Shown: positions 46,288-57,052 of the stretch, in pieces
Numbering within the stretch: position 1 is the first letter of the stretch
How the letters are laid out: every line of letters starts with the position of its first letter
Assembly: GCA_963971575.1 (NCBI GenBank)
Contig: OZ020612.1
Location: 64,602,869-64,666,868 of the forward strand
Direction: 5' to 3'
DNA length: 64,000 bases
Origin: Liopterus haemorrhoidalis
Lineage: Eukaryota; Arthropoda; Insecta; Coleoptera; Dytiscidae
Notes under the pieces: generated by a model
Seen by the model: only the letters and a program-made list of their open reading frames with translations
Told to the model about the DNA's origin: nothing
The model's database searches: none
Program-made: the position numbers and the translations under genes

Positions 46288-46627
46288 CAGTGGTTCTTAA
46301 AAGATCTGGTTGAGTGTTCCTTATGAGGTTAAAGCTGCGTTTATAGCTCTAAAATTAATAGACTATACAGTATGATCTGCGCACTGTTGATTGTTACTAA
46401 AAGTTTGTCATATGATTACGCAATGCACTATGCGTTGTTGATTGTAGATAGTTTTCTAAACTTTGTAGTTAGTGCGTTGTTTTAATGAAACCGACATATA
46501 AACACACATTAGCTATCTCACTTTACATAACCTACAAAATACTGTCGCACAAATTTCAACAAATTCCGGAAATCGTGAAACGAAAAATAATTAGAGTAAA
46601 TGTGGTTATAATTTTGTTATTAAAATT
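46288..46627 (+). mobile_element. hAT left-end fragment
   Basis: Begins CAGTGGTTCTTAAAAGATCT, like the termini of the other hAT elements; no partner end. The right limit is arbitrary; the part from about 46350 has no recognisable content. Confidence 0.35.
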
Positions 46628-47345
46628 TAGTCTGTCTGTCTGTCTGTCCCTCCGTCCGTCCGTCCGTCTGTCTGTCTGTCTGTCTGTCTGTGTACACGTG
46701 GAGAACAAATTCGACTTAAAGGATTTTTATGAAACTTCATATTTAAGCTTTTGACATCAATGGCACAAATTGATCAACTTGTGCCATCTGTCTGTCTGTC
46801 TCTCTGTTTGTCTGTCTGTCTGTCTCTCTGTTTGTCTCTCTGTTTGTCTGTCTGTCTGTCTCTCTGTCTGTCTCTCTGTTTGTCTCTCTGTTTGTCTGTC
46901 TGTCCGTCCGTCCGTCCGTCCGTCCGTCTGTCTGTGTACACGTGCACTCAAATTCGGCTAAAAGGATTTTTATGACACTTAATATTTAAGCTTATCACAT
47001 CAATGGCACAAGTTGATCAAGTTTTGGTAAAAATCGATTGACTAGAAATAGGAGTTTACTCGTGTAGATGTTAAGACTTTTGCGAATATTTAACAAAAGT
47101 TGCTATAAAAGCATAACTAACAACTTTTATTTGAGACATTTTTTGATAAAACGAAAAAAATTTGAAATATTTTTCAACATTTTTTCCAAATATCTATTTT
47201 TTCATACTTATATGTAATGTTTCCATGGTCATGATAAATAATATCTCTGTAGAAAATATTAGGCCAAGTTATTTCTACTCTGCTGCTAGAATTTGTTTTA
47301 TACAAGTACTTTGCGATGGCGGTTGGTCTTGTGGTGTTTCCTATG
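46628..47345 (-). mobile_element. hAT GACA-repeat family, copy 3 (partial) with expanded CTGT tracts
   Basis: Same interior as 44636-45802 (GGATTTTTATGAAACTTCAT, GTTGATCAAGTTTTGGTAAA, GCGATGGCGGTTGGTCTTGT). Its CTGT tract and the block after it are duplicated: 46630-46692 and 46790-46940. It stops near the MITE at 47359; termini not found. Confidence 0.65.
46790..46940 (+). repeat. (CTGT)n / (CCGT)n microsatellite
   Basis: About 150 bases of CTGT, CTCT and CCGT units. The open frames that cross it (Leu/Cys/Ser or Arg/Gln/Thr repeats) are artefacts of the repeat. Confidence 0.95.
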
Positions 47346-47358
47346 TAGCTATACAGAC

Positions 47359-47506
47359 CAATTCTGTAACTCAGTTACTATGATCATAGTAACTAAATAT
47401 GTCTCTATGAGCAAGGTCAGTTACTATCATGAATGAAAGTCATTATACTTTTTATAATATTTTATCTTGTAGTAACGTTACTACACAGTAAATTTTTACA
47501 GAATTG
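47359..47506. mobile_element. Palindromic MITE, copy 2 (deleted left arm)
   Basis: Keeps the terminus CAATTCTGTAA, then jumps to the centre (AGTTACTATGATCATAGTAA) and the full right arm (GTATAAT complement, GTAGTAACGTTACTAC, TTTACAGAATTG) of 9585-9830. Confidence 0.85.
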
Positions 47507-47520
47507 ATTTGATAGTCTAA

Positions 47521-47841
47521 CAGGCACGCACCGATTTTAGGTTTATTAAGAAATGTACTTGAATTATAGAGCTGAAGAGTTTTTTTTAATCATTACAACT
47601 CGTATTTTGGAAGTGAAGACTTTTTAGGTCGTCACTTGTATTTTGGAAGTGCGGACCTTTTATTTTTTAGGTCCTCAATTATATTTCTAAAGTGAGGACC
47701 TTTCTTTTTAGGTCAACACTTGCATTTTGGAAAATAAAGTGCACTTGTACCGATTAATTTCCTGATTCTAACTCTTTTAAAACAATTTTGTCTTCTCGTC
47801 ATTTGAGCCCTCCCCAAGAAAAATTCCTGGGTGCTCGCCTG
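47521..47841. mobile_element. hAT-type MITE with AAGTGAGGACC core
   Basis: Ends CAGGCACGCACCG and, from the right, CAGGCGAGCACCCAGG; flanks TAGTCTAA and TAGTCTAT (8 bp, one mismatch). The core has units AAGTGAGGACC-T-run-AGGTCCTCAATT about 45 bases apart. The next MITE begins 19 bases after its end. Confidence 0.8.
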
Positions 47842-47859
47842 TAGTCTATCATTTGTAAT

Positions 47860-48097
47860 CAGTGACGGATCTTTGCATGAGACAAAAAAGACATTTGTCT
47901 TGGGCCCGTAATTCTCAAGGGCCCGGATTTGGGACGTGAGGTCCTTTTTTTTGCTCTTCACTTGGATTTGGGCGGTGAGGACCTTTTTTTTTGCTCTTCG
48001 CTTGGATTTGGGAAGTGAGGTTTTTTATTTAAATCATAGGTTGGGGGCCCGAAAATCAAAAATTTCTTGGGCCCGGCGAAGGCTTGATCCGCCACTG
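47860..48097. mobile_element. hAT-type MITE, relative of 28245
   Basis: Ends CAGTGACGGATC and, from the right, CAGTGGCGGATCAAGCC; flanks TTTGTAAT and TCTGTAAT (8 bp, one mismatch). Same TCTTGGGCCCGG boundaries as 28245-28642 but only two or three minisatellite units. Confidence 0.85.
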
Positions 48098-48277
48098 TCT
48101 GTAATAACCATATTATGCAATAGACTTTAGTGAGTAATTCTACAACATTATTTTCTACTCCAGGCAAAACATTTAAGCAAAATTTATGTTACATTAGTAT
48201 TAAATTTTAAAAATAAATATCTACTGTATGATAATTTAGAATATATATTGAATTTTTGCATCGTAGTTAGTGTAGGG

Positions 48278-49555
48278 CAGTGTTTCTTAACCGTGTTGAA
48301 AGAATCGCCCCCTTTACCACAGTAAAATTATCCACCGCCCCCTCCACACAAAAAACAAAATTTTAAATTTACACTTTTATTTACGTAGGTATGTATTTTA
48401 TGCAATGCATTTCCTACTACAAATAAAAAATGATGAGAAATAGAAATAAAACACGTTATTATTTTTATAAACATTATGTATTTATTGCCTTTTATGTCAT
48501 ATTAATATCACATACATTATAATAATATTTAAATAGAATAAGTAAATAATTCAATAAAAAAAATTTATTAAAAAATTTAAAAAAAAAAGTTAATGAGATC
48601 CTTGAGCCTCATGTGATTGCACCAATTTCGTAATATTAGGAACAAGTTTAGTCAAACATAATCTCAAATCTCCTCTTTGGCTTATTTGTAACCGATTTCG
48701 TGATTTTTTCAATATATGCATTACTGCGCTAAAAACTTTTTCTGCTAAATAGGAAGATGGAAATGCTATGATGGGTGATTTTACTTCTTTCCACGAAGAG
48801 GGTATTGAGGATACCAAAAGCATTATAATCACATTGATTGAATATTATTTTGGCTACATAGTCATTTTGTAGGTCAATAAACTGATCTTTTAAATTTTGA
48901 CTGATGACTGACACTTTCTACGTCTGATAAAAATGGATTAATTAACCAAGCTGGTATCACAAGTTTCTGCAAGTCTTTGAATCGTATTATCATATCTTCG
49001 ACAAGGGCGTCCATGTGGGTACAGTATGTTTCCAAATCAGAATCCTCTTGAGCATATCTTGAGCATATTCCAAATCTTGATTTACAATCTTGATTCCAAA
49101 TCTTGAGCATATCTTCTTTTAATTGTTGTAAAAAAGGAAACTGATGATATTCTCGCCAACAAAGATTATTTTTATATAATTTGAGTTTATTGATAAACCT
49201 CAATAAAACTCCTTTGGCTTTAATAAGGCTGATATTGTTTCCTTGAAGATTCAGGAGATTTTCATTCATCTTTTCAAATATATCCGGCACTAATTGTCAA
49301 AAGCCAAACAGTCAGACGCAACGTGGTAACCCGATCGCGATATGTTATTCGCGATCGTCTACACAATTATTTACAATGGTTATGTATGCAGTGTACGCAA
49401 CAATTGACCAAATGAACATACCTTATTTTTCTATATTGATACAATGCCCACTTGGACTTTTGCAGCGCCCCCTAAATGCTAAAAATTTAAAAACGCCCCG
49501 CCAGACCTCCAAAACGCCCACAAAGGGGCGCTGGCGCCCCGGTTAAGAATCACTG
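48278..49555 (-). mobile_element. hAT (Buster-like) element with transposase relic
   Basis: 1278 bp; ends CAGTGTTTCTTAACC and, from the right, CAGTGATTCTTAACC; perfect 8-bp duplication GTGTAGGG (48270-48277, 49556-49563), with central TA as in Buster-type hATs. It contains the C-terminal half of a transposase and lacks the BED finger and first catalytic part, so it is an internally deleted copy. Confidence 0.9.
48590..49290 (-). pseudogene. hAT transposase C-terminal half (ZBED5/FAM200-like)
   Basis: The first frame runs MPDIFEKMNENLLNLQGNNI to WLINPFLSDVESVS, with LKDQFIDLQNDYVAKIIFNQ in the next. After a frameshift near 48820 it continues SWKEVKSPIIAFPSSYLAEK, VFSAVMHILKKSRNRLQ and RGDLRLCLTKLVPNITKLVQ. 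'FPSSYLAEK.FS' and 'KxRNRLQ' are the hAT C-terminal dimerisation region in the form seen in ZBED5/FAM200-type (Buster) proteins. At least one frameshift, and no N-terminal half. Confidence 0.85.
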
Positions 49556-49563
49556 GTGTAGGG

Positions 49564-50112
49564 CGTATCGATTCCCCTGGGAAATAGGTGGACTGCTCCT
49601 GATATTCGATTTCGGTTCCTTAGGTTATGTAAGGTTATCACGTGGTTATTAGGTATTACAGGAGGTATTAATAGTGTCTAGTTTTCTCGTAGAATCCTCT
49701 CAACTCCTTACAAGCGGGAACTTGAGCGCAATGCTCCGACCTCGCCATATGATGAGAGTATGCAGATAGTACGTGGTTGGTTATTAATGGTTATTAAAGT
49801 ATCTTGGCAAATAGTGTGAACTTATATTAATTGTACTTGCTCCATAACCAAACTCTGGATTATGTATAAAACCTTCGTTATGAGAATACTAACTTTATGT
49901 TACATTAACATAAGGGTTAGGTTATAATTTCAACATTCTCGACTTATCTCGGACATTTAGGACTGTAACTATTGGTGCGATTATGGTCTAACATGTAAAT
50001 CTTACAGAATTTAAGGCTAAATGAATCTTTAACTTCGACTGTTAAATTATTTACAATTTTTCTATTATGGTCAACTAAATTTAAATACTTCAGCTACAGA
50101 ATTGTGACCTTG
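49564..50112. other. Nothing recognised
   Basis: No motif-bearing frame or paired ends. Confidence 0.5.
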
Positions 50113-50400
50113 TTAGAGGCTAATTAAGTAACGTTCAACTGAGCATTGTCTGTCTTTGTCTGTGCGCATTAAACTACTCTGGCGCATGCAATTAAAAATG
50201 GAGTTCCCCACAGCTTTTTGGTCAGAACCAGTTGCCAAAAAGTTGACAGTTCCTAACACTTTGAGATGTAATGGAAGTTCGTCTTGCCTTGCAGGTTGTC
50301 CATTATGTAGTGGTTGCAAAATTTCGTAGAAAATCATTTCTTTTGACAGCCGAAAAAAAAATACTAAAACTCTCATTAGCCATATCAAATGGATTTTCTG
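50113..50400 (-). pseudogene. PIF/Harbinger transposase fragment
   Basis: The minus frame reads FRLSKEMIFYEILQPLHNGQ, PLHLKVLGTVNFLATGSDQK and AVGNSIFNCMRQSSL. This is the N-terminal region of the Harbinger DDE transposase (FRLSK..., 'VL..L.FLATGSxQxxVG', 'SQSSVS'). It ends soon after, before any catalytic Asp. It is the only Harbinger transposase trace in the window and could belong to the source of one of the TAA-flanked MITEs. Confidence 0.75.
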
Positions 50401-51061
50401 TATCTCTTATAAATCTCCGTTCTATGCGAAAATTGTTCCTAAAAATTCAAAGTACATATTTTTGATAATTTATAATGTTTATAAACTTATCTTTTATTAC
50501 CTGTTGTCATCTTCCTGGACAATTAAATGAACTAAATATGAATCAATTCCATTTTCTTGTAAATAAAAATGTTTAACTTTAAATACAATTTAGGGAAACG
50601 TTACAATCTGATCCAGTGTCAACCATAACCTCAAATTTAGCGCTATAGAGAGATATATCTGGCTGTAGCTTATAGAAAAATTTAAGGATTTATTTAACGT
50701 TAAATGGTGACCGTAATTGCACTTCGCGATAAAGCCTGTGACCTTCACATTTAAAGAGCTTAAATATTTAACTGAAATGACCATAATCGCACCATAAATT
50801 GATTTTCAGTATCACATTAAGATATAAACGAAATTTTTACAAAAATAGGAAGATCAGACAAATTAACTCATTATTAGTTAGGGTTGCAACTCCTTCGGAT
50901 TTAACTCGGAGACTCAGAACGTGAGACCGAATTCCGGATTTGATCAGTATTTTTTTGGGTCGCGCAAAATTTAATAAATCTAATTTATCTATATTAATAT
51001 AATTGGCGACTATATCTGTTCATTTTTTAAAATTTTATTATTATTATTTTTCGGTCTCTTC
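50401..51061. other. Nothing recognised
   Basis: AT-rich, with chance frames only. Confidence 0.5.
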
Positions 51062-51074
51062 ACGTTTCAGATGA

Positions 51075-51134
51075 CAGCGATTGGCCTCGTTGCAGAAATA
51101 GGTCGATGTAAAATAAATAAAAATAAAAAATAAA
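51075..51134 (+). mobile_element. SINE family 1, 5'-truncated
   Basis: 60 bp flanked by a 13-bp direct repeat ACGTTTCAGATGA (51062-51074, 51135-51147). CAGCGATTGGCCTCGTTGCA and GAAATAGGTCGATGTAAAAT match the tail of the full SINE at 39602. Truncation at the 5' end is typical of target-primed reverse transcription. Confidence 0.85.
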
Positions 51135-51545
51135 CGTTTCAGATGATTTTAAGACAATATCCGCAAAGAAAAACAATTTTTGACTGTCTGTCTGTCCAAA
51201 TGTCTGATTCACGCAAAAACGGCTGGACATATTTTCACATAATTTGGTATAAGGATATAGTAAAACCAGGATTCGAATATAGGCTATAAGGCATCTCATT
51301 ATTTTTATTCTAGGGGGATGTCGGGGTCACTTTTTAGTAAAAAACTTAAAATATCTTCCTCATTATTGACTTATCAGAAAAATATGTATAACAAAAATTA
51401 TTTATAGTAAAAAATAAATCTATATTATTCAATGCATTTTTTCATTTAGATGAATATTTGGGGAGTTACGAGGTGACACTCAGAAGAGGAAAAAAATATA
51501 TAGCTATGGAGCTATAAACGAAGTATCTCAATTATTATTTATTTC

Positions 51546-52254
51546 AAGTGGGTTTTACACGATTCAATTTATTGATCAATTAATTGAAAAAGTTGACCAT
51601 CAATTTATTGATATGTGTAAAGTATAACATTAAAGTTTCAACAATAAATTGAACAATTAATTGATGAAAAAAATGATCAATTTATTTTGAAAATAGAACA
51701 AGTTCTATTTTTCATCAATTTTTTAGAGAATCCTAGGTATATTTTTATATGTTAAGATTTTGCCAACTATTTAGTTGTAGCATAACCAATAAATATATAG
51801 TTTGTATTTCGTTTTCAAATGTGACAGAACCGCAAACGTTCTAATTCACCACCATCTAGGTCAAAATTTCCCTAACTGTGCTCCGCGAGCGGCTACTAGT
51901 GCTCCGCGATCTACTAATGTTGCTATATATGCAACGATAGTGCTCAGCGACGAATTCTTCTCGTGAAAAGTGCTCAGCAGCTTAAAAAGTTTGGAAAACT
52001 CTGATCTAGGTTATTTCTTTTGTTTTTGTTTACAGCTCGTAATTTTCTGAAGATTTTTTCAATATTTTTGTTTTGATAAATATGTCAATATGTTTTACAC
52101 CTGTAATGTAAAAGTTTTCAAAAAAATTGATAAATAAATTAATGTGTGTAAAGTGGTCCTTCTATTTTCAAGGCTATCAACAAATTATTCAATTAATTGA
52201 CAAAAATATTGATCAATTTATTGAATAATAAATTGAACTGTGTAAAACCAACTT
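51546..52254. mobile_element. TIR element with TTACAC / TTCAATTTATT arms
   Basis: The left end AAGTGGGTTTTACACGATTC and the right end read inward, AAGTTGGTTTTACACAGTTC, match and continue AATTTATT. The arms are full of AATTGATCAATT-like palindromes. A hAT MITE (51862-52003) is inserted in the middle. No ORF. Confidence 0.65.
51862..52003. mobile_element. Short hAT MITE with perfect ATCTAGGT duplication
   Basis: 142 bp; the left end CAAAATTTCCCTAACTGTGC and the right end read inward, CAGAGTTTTCCAAAC, resemble the termini at 56203/59153. Perfect 8-bp duplication ATCTAGGT (51854-51861, 52004-52011). The interior repeats GTGCTCCGCGA / GTGCTCAGCGA. Confidence 0.8.
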
Positions 52255-52260
52255 AAAGCG

Positions 52261-53010
52261 GCGCACAACTCTATAGTTCTCAATAGTTTCTTATACAAAA
52301 CTAATAATCGGAAATAAAATTAATAACAATCTATATATCACAATTTTCAGCGAATTTTTATCTATCTAATAGGATAATTTTAATTGTAGAAAAAACTGTT
52401 ATGTAATTGTAAATAAGCAAATTGCATTATAGACGCCATCTTCTAAACCAATCGACGCTTATTTGCGTACGATACGGCAAATTGTAGCTAAAGCTTCATT
52501 TTACAAATATGTTTGTAGCTATTTTGCTCTATTGTGAAAACTACTTATAGTTATTGTACTTGGTAGTCTATTTTTGCCGCCACCTTAAATCTGCCGCAGT
52601 TTTCAAAAAAGGTGTTACGGGTAAAAATGATTTATTTTTCGTGAAGAATGCGTGTGCCAAGTGGCATTCCATTATCATCAAGTATAATATTTTTCGACGA
52701 AGGTTCTAGACTATAAGTAATCAAGTCGAAAAAAATGTTGACGTATTATTTAAACATTTCTACACAAAACTATATAAATATAAAAGTTATTAGAAACCCA
52801 CAAATAGATTTAAAAAATTACAGAACAATATCGCTGATGTCTATTTTTAAGTTATTGAGTGATAATATTTTTACAATAAATGTTTCTACAATTAAAAATA
52901 TCCTATTAGATAGATAAAAATTCTGTGCAAAATTTGATGTATAGATTGATACTAATTTTATTTCAGATTGTTAGTTTTGTATAAGAAATTAGTAACCTCT
53001 GGGGGTTATA
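52261..53010. mobile_element. Inverted-repeat element Z, copy 2
   Basis: Arms of about 110 bases are inverted copies of each other: TTTCTTATACAAAACTAA, GAAATAAAATTA, TTTTTATCTATCTAATAGGA, TTTTAATTGTAGAAA and their complements. The middle matches copy 1 (1040-1812), including AAACTACTTATAGTTATTG. No coding content recognised. Confidence 0.75.
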
Positions 53011-53882
53011 CGCAGCCTTAACATTAAAAATACATACAGAAGAGAGTTTAGAATAAAAAAAAGGATTATTTTCTGTTCTATTTGAAATTGAAATCTCATT
53101 TATCACTTACGTTACAGAAGAAATGTACGGTTACTTGGATCGTTAAAAAGTGAGCTCGTGATAACTTAAGAAAATAAATATTCCATTTAGATCCGCTTAA
53201 ACATATGGAATAAACTTTACGATTTACGAGTGAAAGGAGTCCGGGGTCAGAGTCGTCAGTTGCTGCGCGTAAGGCAGATTGCAACCGTATACCGATTTTT
53301 TGCTAAATGAAATACCTGGTTCGAAGAGTTCAGTTTTCCAATGCGTGACACAATTTATTTATTGCGAATTTACTGCGAAAGCCGGTGTTGTAGACAGGAA
53401 TCTCTTCTTGAAACGAAGTAGTCGCCTTTTAATTGACATCAAGTATATAAACCATAATATAAACATAGTTATTGGTGTGTTGAGATGTTTAATAGTGTAA
53501 TAATTCGGAATATGTGTAATAATTCTGATATCAACGACCTTTGACTCGGTATATCATTTGAAATTATACTGAACTGTGTTTCGTTATTTTATAATAATGT
53601 AGAAACTGCGTATCAACGATGAAATTAGCTTATATTCGAGGCTAGCGCGGTTCCGCTTGTTAGTTTAAGCTGCTTGAAATGATTTAGGATCAGATTAGAC
53701 CCAAAGATTTGTATTAGGTGATAGCTCTAAATTATATAATAAAATAATGGCATTATTTTGGACGTTAAAAAATTAACTAGGTCAATTAGATGCGTACAAC
53801 ACTCAATTTCAGTATAACAACAATAGACCTGTAGAGCTATTTTTTTATTTATTCATTTTTTATAAATTTAAGCAATTTTTAT
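53011..53882. other. Unassigned; contains an element X terminus
   Basis: 53188-53215 (CCATTTAGATCCGCTTAAAC, ATATGGAATA) is a degraded right end of element X. The remainder has no recognisable feature. Confidence 0.45.
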
Positions 53883-54496
53883 CAGTGGCGGCTGATACAT
53901 AAGAGCTGCAGCAACCCCCAAAATTAAAATAATTTTAACATTACACACGTTTATGATATTTTTCACTTTCTCTATCTCTAAATTTACTTAATTTTTTATT
54001 AAAAACCTTCACTACTGCCGTGCGTTAGGCATAAAACTAGTAGTTTGTCTACAAGTTATGATCTACTTGTGCAAGCACTGGCAGCTCGAATTGTCATGGC
54101 AATGCAGCGTTTGGCGTTGAGGGGAGGTAACGGCGTCTTTCGGAGCTGCAGTCGTTTGCAGTTTAAAGCTTGCGAAGTGCACGTAAGGTTACAGATATCT
54201 ATGTATTTTTAAAGAAAGAATGATTTAAACAATGAACTATTTAAGGAATGCAGGATATAGTATATAAAAATATACAGCACATAAAACAATAATTTTCTTC
54301 TACGTGACTAATACATATTAAATAAATAAATAATAATAAAAGAAATAGTAATATTTTTATGTTTTATATGATTTTATGTGAATGCGTAATGTAGTTAAAC
54401 TTTCCATTTTAATAGTGATTTATTTTCCTGAAATAAAAACTCAGTCATAATACTGGTTGCAGCACCTCTACCAGAAGTTTCCACGAGTCACCACTG
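53883..54496. mobile_element. hAT-like TIR element
   Basis: Ends CAGTGGCGGCTGAT and, from the right, CAGTGGTGACTCGT; both sides also carry GCTGCAGCAACC / GGTTGCAGCACC near the ends. The 8-bp flanks match poorly, so the assignment rests on the termini. No ORF. Confidence 0.55.
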
Positions 54497-54576
54497 GTTT
54501 GTTGGCATATTTAATTTTGTAAATTTCGTTATGATTTTAGTAAAAAATAATTCTAAACACATTTTAAAATTTGTCA

Positions 54577-54829
54577 CTGTGACGTAGCTGCCTCCAGTGG
54601 ATGTTCCGCTTATTAGTATTTGAGGTACGTTTATTATCTCACTCTCGAGTGCAAGAACATTCATGCATTCATATTATCTCTTGCTAATACTATTAAACAT
54701 TTTTTGTTTATATCATTTTATATTTTGATCATCTGTTTGAAAATTTAAGGAAATGAAAAAATAATGGGTATCATTGATGTCATTTGCGCAAATGTTAATT
54801 TCAGACACTCCTGTGGCCAGCTACGTCAC
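54577..54829. mobile_element. Short TIR element with TGACGTAGCTG ends
   Basis: The left end GTGACGTAGCTGCCTCCAGT and the right end read inward, GTGACGTAGCTGGCCACAGG, are matched inverted repeats about 250 bases apart. No ORF. Target duplication not resolved. Confidence 0.6.
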
Positions 54830-55255
54830 TAAAGGGCGACATTTGAAACTGTTTAATATTTAATAATCAATAACTTTCTAATGGAATACGATATTTTTTT
54901 GCTTCATAATATTTTCTGGTTGCTATTCTTTGAGGTAGAAATATTTATCGTAAGCCTGTAGCTGCAAACGTTAAATCGTCTGTACCTGCTACTTGACCGC
55001 TGAGCAAGGACATGGACGTAAGTTCAATTCCTGCTTATGTCAAATAATTTGTGTAAAAATATTTATACATATCACAGGTTCTGCTTAGCCGTTCGCAACC
55101 GGCTTTAAACTGTAGGTGCCTTTCTGTATACGCTAAAAAATGGACGTAATACTGACCATATTATTCCTGAATGTACATAGATTGAAATGTCACGAAACCT
55201 GGAAATAGGAGGCCTTGGCTCATTTCGGGCTGTCACGCCAATGATGATGGTGACC
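54830..55255. other. Nothing recognised
   Basis: No supportable feature. Confidence 0.5.
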
Positions 55256-55270
55256 AATATTTATGCATTT

Positions 55271-55427
55271 GCCGACCGGCGTAGCGTAGTGGTAACACAT
55301 GTGCTCTGCGTTGCGAAGGTCTCGGGTTCGAGTCCCGTTCAGGCATGGAAATTTTCTCAAATAAAAAATTGTCCTGGCTAATTGCCACAGCAGCAAAGGC
55401 CAAAAATTAAAAAAAAAAAAAAAAAAA
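55271..55427 (+). mobile_element. tRNA-derived SINE (family 2), full length
   Basis: Perfect 15-bp direct repeats AATATTTATGCATTT (55256-55270, 55428-55442). The head is tRNA-like: GCCGACCGGCGTAGCGTAGT with A box TAGCGTAGTGG, B box GGTTCGAGTCC and closing AGGCA. The tail GGCTAATTGCCACAGCAGCA, AAGGCC and poly-A matches the retroposed fragment at 14952-15117. It is not a functional tRNA: the acceptor stem does not close and a tail is present. Confidence 0.92.
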
Positions 55428-55442
55428 AATATTTATGCATTT

Positions 55443-56194
55443 TAGTCTTCTTTTTCTTTATCTTTTACATAAACAAAGATCTGTTTTCCTTCAGGAACTC
55501 ATTTACGGTTTTGATAAAACCCAGCTTCTATAAAGTGTACTTTAAATATTCTTCCTAATGGCCAAAAATCTCTGGATATTTTTATTTAGCGGTCGTTATT
55601 TGCTCTGCAGACTTAGATATTCCATTCTCCCTTCTTCTTTTTGTAAATTTTATTATTTTAATCATGACTGCATTTTTAGTTTTTCTTAAATTTCCTTGTA
55701 TTATAAATGTTTGTATCAATATTCTTAAAAATAAATTTCATCAATAAAGCCAATGGTTTGGATTAACAATGGCTTATAAACCTTTCCCTTTATCCTCCAT
55801 TTAAACCATAAAATGAATCCAATTTAGTAAAATTATATATTAAATTTTGGCCAGAAATTATTTTACGGTCAACGATATTCGATTTGAGAACATTTTCCCT
55901 TATCAGAATGCTGAAAGGAAGTTCAAATTGATCCTTCGGTCAGATTATTAATCCAGGGAAGTAAAAATAACCATATTTCACGGACAGAAACGAGGACTGG
56001 CGAATGGGAAGAGAGGAAGAGAAACCCTCTGAGATCTACCCACATATACTGCCTAATGCTAGGTATACACGTGTAATCTTATCGTCCTATTCACAGCTCA
56101 CTTGGCTTGTTTATTTCTGCCTCGTTCACTCAAATATGAACGAATGCAATGCTATAATCCGGCTGTAAGTATTATAAGAATGTGTCTCACTGTT
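55443..56194. other. Mostly unassigned
   Basis: Only the short dispersed repeat at 55918-55980 (shared with 35703-35766) is recognised. Confidence 0.5.
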
Positions 56195-56412
56195 ATCTAC
56201 GTCAGCGTTTCCCAAACTATGTTCCGCGGAAAGTGAATAAGTGTTCCGTGAAAAATTATCAAAATTGATATGAGATTGGCCACAGCTGCATTTCGCACTA
56301 ACCCGATACTTAATGTATGAACACGTAGAAAGATTTCCGGCGGCTATAGGCACTGATCTATTTAAAATAAAATAAAAAATAATAGGATCCCGACGCCTAG
56401 GTAGGCGTATAA

Positions 56413-57049
56413 GGCCGCGAACATACAGAAAGCCAGCACCGTTTTTACTGGCAACAAGCGCTGATCTGCCGCAGTATCTGTCCATGTTTTCAATTATAAC
56501 CGCAAACGCTGTGTACTAGTCGGCGCCGGTCGGTGTCGGCTACCCGCTTACCGAAACGTTTAAGCAGTTTAAGAAGCATGTTTTCAGCGCCAAAATAAAA
56601 AATATTTAAAAAATATTGCATCATCTTCTTTTAATTAAGGAAAAATGTGGTGGTGTTCCCCATATTTACATCTCTTTTGGTTTATTGCATGTATACCTTT
56701 TGTTTCTGGTTCCATTTTTAAATATAATGATTCTGTTATAAAAAACTCATCCAAAGATGAATCAGAACTCGCCATTTTCACTTATTTCAACACATAATTG
56801 ATAAGTCAAATACGAAAGAGTAGCTATACACTTTCAAAACTAGCGTTCACTCTATGCTAGGCAAATATAATTAAAAAATGTACGATAAATAGGAAAAAAT
56901 AAATAAAAACTTCAATACATAGGTTATGTCATCTGTCAGTGTCACATGCAATATCAGCGTTTAGCGTGTGCTCAACCAGTAACCCAGTACGCTTGTTTTC
57001 GGTACCGATTGTCAGTGCTGATTTACCAGCTTTCCGTATGTTCGCGGCC
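56413..57049. mobile_element. Harbinger-type MITE (GGCCGCGAACATAC ends)
   Basis: The left end GGCCGCGAACATACAGAAAG and the right end read inward, GGCCGCGAACATACGGAAAG, differ at one base. TAA lies on both sides (56410-56412, 57050-57052). The ends are GC-rich and the interior AT-rich. No transposase. Confidence 0.85.
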
Positions 57050-57052
57050 TAA

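Noticed and set aside
46751..46975. Overlapping Leu/Cys/Ser and Arg/Gln/Thr repeat frames
   Set aside because: Translations of a (CTGT)n microsatellite on both strands.
55271..55345. Candidate tRNA gene
   Set aside because: A and B boxes are good, but it is the head of a SINE with poly-A tail and 15-bp duplication.
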